A stretch of DNA of 64,000 nt from Synchiropus splendidus (lineage: Eukaryota; Chordata; Actinopteri; Syngnathiformes; Callionymidae). Within the stretch, counting starts at the first letter, position 1. Each line of letters opens with the position of its first letter. Made by a program: the position numbers and the translations under genes. The notes under the pieces were generated by a model, which was not told the origin of the DNA, made no database searches, and worked only from the letters and a program-made list of their open reading frames with translations. This document shows, one piece after another, positions 40,333 to 50,000 of the stretch. The stretch lies in assembly GCF_027744825.2 (NCBI RefSeq), contig NC_071334.1, positions 6,704,437 to 6,768,436 on the forward strand, read 5' to 3'.

Positions 40333-42086
40333 GACGTTCTTCCAAACATAGTGCGCTCGCATGCTTCCTGGAGTTTATATTCCGCACAAAAAAAATGCGA
40401 CCTTGAAGTGGGTAGTGTTCCTCTGGTGCTTTATGCCTGACAGTTCATTCTATTGTGTTCGAATGGAAGTAGCCATCCATCCACTTGCTCTCTGCAGCAG
40501 CAGCAGTATACCACATGGTGATGAAGGAGGTGGGCCGGGGGAGTATGTCTCCACCTGAACTCCACTTGGATGGCAAATGGTGATGTTGATGTTCGAGGAC
40601 TAAGGACCCCAGAGAGCTGGCTAATATTTCCCAGGCTTGTCGGACAGCAAATCCATCATGCCAATGGCCTTTCAGTCCCATAGCGTAGCCTCAGCTCGGT
40701 CCCTGCAGCACATAAACAGGGGAACTCTGCTACGGTGACTTTGCTCGCACGGATATCGGTGGTCGTCCAAGCCCACTGGCTTTCACCGTGGCAAAGCCCA
40801 AACACGCGTTTAGAGGGCTAATGGAGGGGAAGTCTTGCCGATGACTCACTCCACTTTCTTCAAAAACATAACCTGCCATGACAATTTTCCAATGAACGCT
40901 TGGTTAGCGTTTAACCAGAGGCACAGGCAACGGGTTGGAAAACAGGCGGGCGGATGATGGAGGACGTGACACACACGCTCCATGAGAGGACCTCCGATAC
41001 ATTAGCATGTGTGTGGGCGGAGGCTGAGTTGTCATGCAGAGAGAACATTTCTGCATATTCATATCAGTCAACGCATACGTGTGCACTCACACACACTGCT
41101 TCCGAAGGTGCACACCACTCGGAGGGTGAAACACCTCCAAGAGGGCGAAAGATATAAACAACCTCACTGGGTTGCCCTAAACTGCCCATCAGGCAGCACA
41201 TGATCTGATGAAAACACCATCAGAGCAGTGAGCCGAGCATACGTGCCAGAACCTTCCTCTGTCGAGGAGATTGTGGACTGCGACTCTGAGCATCATCCGT
41301 GGATCTTTGGGGAGGAAAAAAATGCAGGACATTGATCGCTACTGCCGTGGCTCATGCTTGTGCATCAGATATTCTATTCCCTCACTGCTGGTGTGTGAAA
41401 GTCCATCTCTCTTCCTCTCATCTTTTTTTGTTCCTCTCCTCCTTCAGTCTGTTACATCTTTGAGTCACCGGGTGATGCAACCAAACGGTAACTGACAGGG
41501 ATGATCTTCGACGTGCCTCTCCGATCATTTGTTTGCTCTGATGTTTCGCTCTCCAGCCTTTAACACGAGGAACAACTGGGCCACTCGGAGCAAGTGTCAC
41601 ACTTATGGCCACTGGCATCCTATGAAAGCAGATATTTATTTCCTGTTGTCTTGCAAAAAAACAAACTTGGGGCCATGCAATGGTGTCCTTATCACAGCAG
41701 AGAGCAACCTTTCCCACTGAAGCTGATTCTCCATTGCTTCTTTCCGTGGCGGTGATATGGCACAGGTGCCCACCAGAGGGCTCCCTGGTGCAGAGGGGAA
41801 CTGTCTGTGCCTGACGTGGCTCTCAGGTGACCCGACTGGCTTGACTTTATCCTAAACAATGCGCTTTTTGCTCAAAAGAGGAACGACATGGTTTCATTTC
41901 TATCAGACTGCGAGAGAGAGAAGTCCAACAGGTCTTCTTGCACAGTTTCTTGTGGATTACGTTTGATATTTTTCCAAAGCTCTACAGACAAACTCACTGA
42001 AATATATCTTTTGCAGTAAATGAATCAGATTCACCGGTGATGAGAGAAATACTGTAATATATAAGTTAAAATTATGTCCAATAGAC
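40333..42086. other. No gene recognised
   Basis: I see nothing conserved. Confidence 0.55.
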
Positions 42087-42330
42087 CAGTGATTCTAAAC
42101 TATAGGGCCGCTAAAAGTTTTTTGTTTTACACCTCTGCGCCGTGAGACGCTCAGTTTTAATCCTTTAGCCTCATATGGTGGCAGTAGTGAGTCACTGAAT
42201 TGACTTGACAGCTGCAAATCTGTGATAGTTACCAACTATGGAGAAGTTCTTGAAAAGAAACAATGATAAAGAAAGTAATGCTGCTCCCCCCAACAGTAAA
42301 AACTGCTCATGAAAGCACCTGTTGAAGCAG
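42087..42330 (+). mobile_element. hAT 5' end with transposase N-terminal remnant
   Basis: It starts with a hAT-like terminus CAGTGATTCTAAACTATAGG. About 150 bp later an ATG at 42238 opens MEKFLKRNNDKESNAAPP then NSKNCS and a stop, like the N-terminus of fish hAT/ZBED5-type transposases. It is broken after 24 codons. Confidence 0.55.
42238..42312 (+). pseudogene. hAT transposase N-terminal fragment
   Basis: Twenty-four codons starting MEKFLKRNN, with a stop at 42310-42312, resemble the start of ZBED5-like hAT transposases. There is no BED zinc finger and no catalytic domain, so it is a dead remnant. Confidence 0.45.
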
Positions 42331-42332
42331 CT

Positions 42333-43395
42333 TTGAAAATTATTTGCAACATTTTATAGCAACGCTTTCATTTAGACTTTACTCATATCTTCTTTGGAGT
42401 TTAAGTCAAATATATATCGGTGTATCGGTGATCTGCAGCAAAAACCCTGATGGAGCGTCCCTAATATATCATACATATAAATGCTTATATAGAATGGTCT
42501 ATAGTTAGATTGAGTCAGTTGGTCTGAAAGCATGACGGCTGCCCGGCCAGATTATCATATCATTTCAGCTGGACTTTGAAACTGGTGTTATACATTTGAT
42601 AGTTTGACGGCGATGACACATTGGGGCTGACGCTCTGTCATCCTCTGATCTTCCAGGCCACCATGTTTAATTGAAACATCCAGCCCTGGTCAGAAAAACA
42701 CTCCGCAGGCCATCAGACTCTGTGAGGAGTCCCTTCACTGTGGGGCTGCCGGTGAACAAGGACCGCTCACTTGTGAAGCGGGGGGGCTCAGATCCGCCCC
42801 CCACACTCCTCACCCGGACTCTCCCTGCCCTGCCATCCTCAAGTACAGTCCAATGAAGCAGAAACAAATGTGGATGCGATTCGATTCTGCAGTGGACAAG
42901 CTGCGAAGATGCAATGATTCCTCCCACGCAGCAGAGAGAGGCTCCAGAGACCTAAACACCTCCGAATGATCGGTGGAATATCTCGCACAACCTGCAGAAA
43001 CCTTCTCAGCAGACAGGTGTTTGTTACTGCGAGTGGTATCATGGTCCAAAATAACACATTGACAGCCATGACTTGTATATAGCACGGACAATCGACTTGT
43101 TCTCTTAAAACCTCGGCATTAAATGTAATTTCAACAATATTTCTGCACTCATTATTGTGGCTATAAACCCCTATAACAACAATTTTCCTTGTTTAAATCC
43201 ATATATTATTCTCACCACTAACCACTGTTCACAAGGATGGAGCTGCATGTGACACTGAGAATGACAGAATTATATTAATGTCTCATTAGACTGTGTTTTA
43301 ATGAAGGTTTAGGGGCCAGATTCCCTCCTCATGTTCACCTGGGGTAACACTGAGGTGTTTCCCGGTCTACTGAAAGACAACAGTGATGGGGAGAT
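42333..43395. other. No gene recognised; one element end
   Basis: TATCGGTGATCTGCAGCAAA...GGAGCGTCCCTA at about 42415-42465 resembles the 3' end of another fish DNA element. Nothing else is recognised. Confidence 0.45.
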
Positions 43396-43487
43396 GATTT
43401 TCAGAGGCCACTAGATGGCGCTCGATGATTTGAGGTTTTGTTGAACAATTCACAGCAGACAGCGCCATCTGGCGGCCTCTGAAAATC
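43396..43487. repeat. Inverted repeat with two CTCF-like motifs
   Basis: Two 27-bp arms (43396-43422 and 43461-43487) match at 25 of 27 positions around a 38-bp spacer. The left arm contains CCACTAGATGGCGCT and the right arm, reversed, contains CCGCCAGATGGCGCT. Both fit the CTCF core. Confidence 0.85.
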
Positions 43488-43488
43488 A

Positions 43489-43514
43489 GGAGACTGTTTC
43501 ATGAAACAGTCTCC
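43489..43514. repeat. Perfect 26-bp palindrome
   Basis: GGAGACTGTTTCA is followed directly by its exact reverse complement. It sits two bases from the inverted-repeat arm at 43396-43487 and shares TTTCATGAAAC with the copies near 20115 and 38872. Confidence 0.95.
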
Positions 43515-44399
43515 AGGATAGTGAGAGTCACTTCTCATTTCTTTTATCTGATTTTTCTTCCAAGCTCATGGCTTCAGGTCAGAGTAGAAGTCGACCGCTT
43601 GGTCTTTTGGCTCAGCTCTTTGGTCACCACAACCGACTGATACAGAGTGACAGAAGGACATCTGTTGACCGCCATTCCCTCACTCGTAAACAAGACCCCT
43701 CTTCTTGGACTCTCTTTGCAAACTAGACAATAAGTCCACGACCCACATATTCTCCTGCATCTGGTGATGGAAGAGTCGAGCTTCAGGTGTGATGGTGTAA
43801 CTTCCACTGACCTGGACAGAAATCGTGAGTGTGGTTTCAAGACTTCCTGCCTCTCATGGCGTGAACTCCAGTGGAGAGATGCTAAAATCCTGCAGCAGCT
43901 TATGAATCCTTAACTAGACCCCTCAGATATATATTTCATAGAGGTCCACAGTTCAAGTCTGAGCATCTGGTTGCCACCAAGCCAAGGCTCAAACCAAAAC
44001 CAGCCAGGAAAGAAACTTGACTGAAGTTTGATTTTGCTCAAGTCTCCTCAGGTGGTTCCTCTGCGATGTCAGTCAAGAACCAAGCCTCATGTTCCAAGGA
44101 AAACGAATCATCTGCGCGTGAATTCTTCCTGCGCTGAGCCCTGACACCGGAATATAGATAAAGTCTTATATAATTGATACTCCTGCGCCTATGCAGATAA
44201 AGACCAGGCTGGAAATCCTGGCCCGGTTCTGACTGAAGCCCTGAGGTCCTTCAGATACTGAATCATTCAGTGTTGCTCCCGGCTTGTCTCCAGAAGCCCT
44301 CAGAAGAGTGAAAAAGCAGTGGGGTTTTTTTTGTGCTAGGAACGTTCTCTGCCACGCAGCATGCAGACAATCTTCTCCTCATCTCATCTCACCCACACA
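43515..44399. other. No gene recognised
   Basis: I see nothing conserved. Confidence 0.55.
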
Positions 44400-44850
44400 T
44401 GGGCTGCGGTGCAGTCACAGCGGAGAGAGACCGGCTGTTTCTGCCGCCAGCGGCGACCCGAACAGGTGACCAGCGCCGACACCAACATGACAAAAGTGTC
44501 GAGAGAACATTCCTTACCGGTGGATCCACCTTCAGTTCGGGGCGCCTCTTCTTGCTCCGGCTTCAGCCGGCTTCTTCCATCTCGTCCCCGCCGGCGAGGA
44601 GAAAGCAGGACTTCAGATGATCAGCATTCCTCCAGCTCCGGTGATTCCTCCAGATCGCTCTCCAGAGGAGCATCGGCGATGCACGGCTCCACTGCAGGAG
44701 GCTGCACGTCAATCACACAGGTAACCTAGGGAACCGCTGGGCCCGCCCGCCTTGCCATCGCTGATTGGCCCGCAGTCGGAGGACCAGAAGTGGCGAGTCC
44801 GCACGGCTCCACAGATGGATGCTGAAAGCTGCGCCGGGATCATGTGGAGA
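44400..44850. promoter_or_regulatory. CpG-dense GC-rich block, candidate promoter/first exon
   Basis: The block has a marked concentration of CG dinucleotides. On the plus strand an ATG at 44487 opens 78 codons (Ser/Arg-rich) running in phase to CACAG|GTAACC at 44720. Another donor-like ACAG|GTGACC is at 44465. The peptide is not recognised. A promoter or first exon of an unseen gene is inferred only. Confidence 0.35.
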
Positions 44851-46924
44851 GACGAACAAACAGGAGCGGATTGCAGTACTTGTGAATTCTCTTTCTCGCT
44901 TCCTGCTCCCTCTCTCTCTGTCTCCTCATGACTTCAGAGCCTTTACTTCACAGTTGCCTAGCAACCGACAGGCATGGGTGATGCGTGGAGAGGGAGGATG
45001 CTCGCAGGACAGTGGGTGAGTAAGAGGAGTCAAGTTTGGGGGCTCAGACTCAGATGAGAACCTTCATGGATTACTGGCTTCAGTCAGTAGTTCCACAGGT
45101 TTGTTCCTGCGACTGAGGCCAGTTTTTCATCTGAGAAAGAGGAGCGGAGCGAACCACTTGGATCCAAACATTCGGCCGCAAATCTGCTATGACACATTTA
45201 CCACCACGGTTTTTGAATCTCAAAGTGTTTTTATCGACGGTGTTTCTGCCCCACACTGGAAGTGGTTGAAAGGGTGGTGACATTGGTGTTCGATGTATGA
45301 CTTCTTCAAAAGAATCTACTGTTAGCAGTGAAACCAACTGGTATCCAAACTCTAAAAACACTGTCTGAAACCATGAGGGTGACAGTCAGCTGTTGTAAAC
45401 CTCCAGTAACCGTTGCTAATCGATGGTTTAGTACCAGAAAAGCTGTAAAATGTGTCATAAAAATACAGTAAAACAGGTGCATCTACTTACTGTTTCCACT
45501 TGTGGGCGCCATCTAGCTATAGCATAGCATTTAGCTTGATAGCTTAGCATGCTAATGGACCCTCAGTGTGTTGCATTCTGTTTCATAACAATAATATAAT
45601 ACTTGGCATAAATATAGTCATCTATTAGCCGATAAGGGCATAAATACACACAAAAATAAGAATATAGATGAGGAAATGCATATATCATCATTCAAAATTC
45701 TGAAATTCAAAAGTCAAAAGGCATGTTTAATAAGATGTTTAATATTAAAGTCGTACACAGACAAACCTGTTTCTTAAGTTCAGTATTCAATAATTCAAGA
45801 TCAGAGAGGAGAAGACAGGAAGATCTCATGCTGATCCCACAAGTTTTGTTTATTTCCAAAGCTGAAAGCATTTTAAAAAATAATCATGTTTATATCACAG
45901 GGCAACAATGCAACAGCAGCTCTCAGTATCTCTCTGCTAAACAGAATGAACTGGACAAGAAGGTTGTAAAATAATCTCTGTTAACTTTATTTACTTTTAA
46001 TGTTTTGATTCAATAAGTGCATATGTTTTACACATTTCTTGGGAGCAAAAACTTGCAAACTTAGTAAACATAATGTAACTTCTTAGGAAGACAAGATGAC
46101 TTTTGAAATGCCACCTTGACTTCATAACCTGCTGATTTTGTGTTATAAGATCCAGTTGTTTGCCGTAAATTCAGTCATGATTTTAAATGTGTAATTGCTG
46201 TGTCTAAAAGATTTAAATTTAAGTCACTGAGTGTTAAGTCCAAGCTATGTTGTGCTAAAAGCAAATCTATTTCTTCTCCCAACCAAAACACACTGCACCA
46301 GGATGCGGTTACCATAGCGACCATCGTAACGTCGATGGCATCAGTTCTCTAAAATCACAATTCCAAATTGCAGAATTGTAAGTGGATGGAGGTGAAGGAC
46401 ATTCTCGCACAAGTGTCTCCTAGTGTCTTTGATGTGTGGTGTGTAAATAGAATGCTTGTCAACATATGAAAACCCCATGTAAACAGATTGAGCATCCACA
46501 CTGACATGATGCTGAGAGCTTGTTGACCAGTCAGAGAATCAAATGGAGACAAATGTTTTATTTAAAAAAGAAAATGATCTAGAGAAACAAATAGTTCCCG
46601 TTTTCCCTTTCACATATAAAACTGACTTCAATACCTTTAACTTCTTGTATGAGCAAACCAACCTTCGGTGGAGCCATTTCAAATACAATTTGTTTGACTT
46701 CTAACTGCAGAGGGTCAAAAGACTTCAAGGACTGAATCCAGCTGGAGGTGACTCCAGGTTTGCAGAGGCCCTTTCAGTGTGTAGTGTCCATATTGCCTCA
46801 TGCTAGTCGCCCCCTAATGTTTACAACTGGAAGACTAAAACATGAAATCTGGAAGACTCAGTGCTGAGACCGTGCACCCAGCACCTCCCCACACATGACC
46901 TGAATCACCACATCCGAGCCAGAC
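44851..46924. other. No gene recognised
   Basis: This lies downstream of the nasp 3' end. It is AT-rich beyond 45.4 kb. A CTCF-like motif (GCTAGATGGCGCCC, reverse strand, about 45503-45516) is present. Confidence 0.5.
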
Positions 46925-46944
46925 AAGCGTACGTATGCAAATTC

Positions 46945-46950
46945 TTTATT
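46945..46950 (-). terminator. Polyadenylation signal AATAAA, nasp
   Basis: AATAAA on the minus strand lies 107 bp past the nasp stop codon. It gives a short 3' UTR and is the first canonical signal downstream of the gene. Confidence 0.6.
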
Positions 46951-47056
46951 ACTACAAGTATACAAAACTTGACGAACAAATCTGAAAATGGACTTATTTA
47001 CAAAATTAGGGACGAGGCATGCGGTGCTGGTCTGTGGATCTCCAAGGTGGCGACGA

Positions 47057-47095
47057 TCACGCCGAAGACTGGACTGAAGCCGACTGGGTCGCAGG
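47057..47095 (-). CDS. nasp: nasp coding exon 15 (C-terminus and stop)
   Basis: After TTTCTGTCCAG it encodes [12 protein letters not shown] and a TGA stop at 47059-47057. The length and composition fit the short Ala/Ser/Val tail of NASP. The call depends on the GC donor of the previous exon. Confidence 0.65.
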   Translation of the reverse strand, partial: PATQSASVQSSA

Positions 47096-50000
47096 CTGGA
47101 CAGAAACAAGGTCAAAGGTCAGTTGCACAGCCAGACTGCAAGCAGCATCCAGGGTTGGAATTGTTCTTCCAAAAACGTGAAGTCTCATTTGGCTCCGGAG
47201 AAGTACATGGAAAAACCTGGACTGGATTGGATGGGTGGGCACCTATGTAAAGACAAAAGCCTAACACTCGCCTCCTGTGATTTTTGCTCCTCAACTCCAT
47301 TGCGGGCACTAGTGTCCTCACTCCCATTAACTTCCTGTTTGGACTGTTTAGCATCAGCGTCCTTTACTGGGCTCTCCTCCTCTGGTTTCCTCTGTGTAGA
47401 GACAAGACAGGGGGTGGGTGCACTACACTGAGCTAGAGACCAACGGCAGACAGCATGCCACACCAACATGCCACCACAACAGCCAAGCAGCAACACGCAG
47501 CTGAGAGAACAACAGTCCGTCCCTGCTTTCAAGCAACTCCTCCTCAGCCAACACTAGTCTGACAGGCTCCGTTTCATTAGTTCCAACACATGACCAACCA
47601 GACGTCTTGGTATAGGACAAGTGTCGGCGTGAGGAGCATCATGAAGCAGGCATCGAGTGCCTTGCCTCACCTTTTTCCTGACCAGATGCGAGATGTTGGA
47701 GACTTGCGAGGAGCCATCTGTCGACTTGACAGGCATCTGAGGAAAGGGAATGTTTCTGTGAGCACCGGCAAACTTCCAGCTCATTCTGACATCCTCACCT
47801 GACTGACTGTGGTGAAGGCCGATGAAGGTCCCCCGTTCTCACTGAAGGATGAGGACGACGTGGAGGCTCCACCCTGAACAACATGCAAGTGAGCTGGGGC
47901 CATGTGGCTGAGTGAGGGGCCTGGGCTGACTCACCAGCGTCTGCTTGATGGCCTGAGAGGCAGCGAGGGACGTTCTCTGGCTCTCCTTGGCGTCCTCGAT
48001 TTTCTCCTTGATGTCAGGCAGAAGCTGCTTCAGCTCCTCCATCTCCTTCACGTCGTCTTCTGAAGCGCCAGCAGCAGCGGAGTTGATGGCCTCCTGCAAC
48101 ATGGCTGCACAGAAGGAGAGCGTGAATCCAGGGTGAGGGAACCTCACGGAAAGCCTCTTACCCAGCCGCTCCTCGATGACCTTCACCGAGCTGTTGAAAT
48201 GCTCGATGGCCTGGCTGTACTGGTCTATGTAGCAGAGCGTGGAGGCCACATGGTAGTGGGTCTCCGCCAGCAGCCGACTATGAGGAGGCAGGTGCTTCTG
48301 CTGCAGGGTGAGACACTCCTGGAAGTCTTCTAGCGCCTGAGCGTAGTTGTCTGAAGAGGTCAGAATGAAGTGAGAACTGAAAGCACAACAGGGCTCCTGG
48401 GAGCAAACACCAGACCACGCAAACCAGAGGGGCCACTATCGAGGTCAGAAGCTCATTTGAGTGAACTTTAGTTCCTCAACTGATATAGAGGGCAACATTG
48501 GACTACATTGCTACAAACTCTTTCTGCAGATTGTTCCTGACATGAGCCTGGCTGCTGTGTGAGGAAACCCTTCTATAATATGGAGTGCAATGGCCAATGT
48601 TTTGCCTCTCTATTCACAACCTCATGCTGGGCCTGGGCAATAAATAGCAAGTCAGTTTATGGACTTCATACAGGGCATAAACAAGTTGTTCCTTGAACAT
48701 CTTTGAGCTGCTTAAGAAAACATTCAGAATTTTGCTTGAAGAGATCAAGACACAGTTCCGGCCTGAGGACTGAACAACTGCAGCGCACACCTCACTGTCT
48801 GGATAGTGGAAAGCTTGCACTGCGGTGTGAGCTACTTTGAATCCTGAGAACCAGAAACAAGGGAGGTGGTTTGATGCATCAACCACGTCAACCAGGTGCA
48901 GACATCCATGCCGTGTTCTGAGACAGGGCTAGTTTGATTTGCTAAAAGCATGAATGACCATTTACAAGTGAAAACAATGGTATGGTGCAGCCAATAGAGC
49001 CATATGTGGTGTCACAAATACAGCAGCATATCCAACTATTAAATTGTATTGCCATTTTGACGCCCAGGTTGGTTTAGGGCTCAAACTAGCAATGACTGAG
49101 TCCAAGTAACTACTGTCAATAGTACAGTCAGACAGTACGAGAGTCACTGTACATGCATCCCAAACAAGAGTCCTCCAGACACTGGAGTCACACTGTCAAC
49201 TCAAGTCTACATATTCAAGTGGGGTTGATGCCTCTGGAATGAGCTGCGGCGAAAATGACTGGTGGTTGCACCGGGCAAGGACAGAGGACGGCGGGCAAAA
49301 CCAGACGCTATTGGAGGCGGTTCTGTTGTTGTGGAAAAAAAAGTAATGGAAGCGTTCGTGTTTTGTTTCTTTAAATATTGAAAAAAATTAAAAAAAAAAA
49401 AAAAACAATGAAGATTGGCGTCACTAAACCAATAAAAGGACAACCATCCTGAAGGCTGTACTACACTAGCCACAACACTTGTGTGCAGTCGTACCTGATT
49501 CAATACTGACTTGACCGAGGATCAGATAAGCTTGTGCTGCCATCAGCTGGTCGTCTTTGTTCTCCTTCCTGTGGGGATAAGGTCAACAGTCAACGAGGGC
49601 AGGGAGCAGAGAAAGCCTGTTCACGGTGGCGACTCCTCTTCACCTCTTGTAGATGACTTTAGCCAGCTCCAACATCTCCCACGCCAACTGCAGGTTTCCA
49701 ACTTCATCCTCCTCCTACCATGAGACAGGACGGTCAAAGATGTTTGAGAGCTCCAGATCACTCCAGGTCACTCACCTTTTCACCATTCTCCTCTCCTCCT
49801 TCCTCATCGCTCTCGTCATCGTCATCAACATCATCTAAAGAAAAAGTTTGGATCACTTCAGGGGCCATACTTTAAAAGGGCACGACAGCAAGCTCATATT
49901 TGCACCCCTCCAGGAGACACCAGTGACCTGAACCCAGTTCCACCACATGACCAGTGCTGATGTGAAGGAGATAAACTGCCTGCCCTCTGGCTGTGCCTCT

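Noticed and set aside
1..46900. Many 60-140 codon ORFs as candidate genes
   Set aside because: In both strands they overlap one another and repeats. None shows a family motif or consistent splice framework.
47185..47271. nasp ending with [11 protein letters not shown]... by read-through of exon 14
   Set aside because: The added residues do not resemble the NASP tail, whereas splicing from the strong GC donor to 47095 gives a short Ala/Ser/Val tail in frame. Kept as an alternative, not preferred.
49853..49983. Extension of nasp exon 6 through VMWWNWVQV
   Set aside because: Trp-rich sequence is unlike the acidic NASP linker, and the frame does not join exon 7 without a poor donor.
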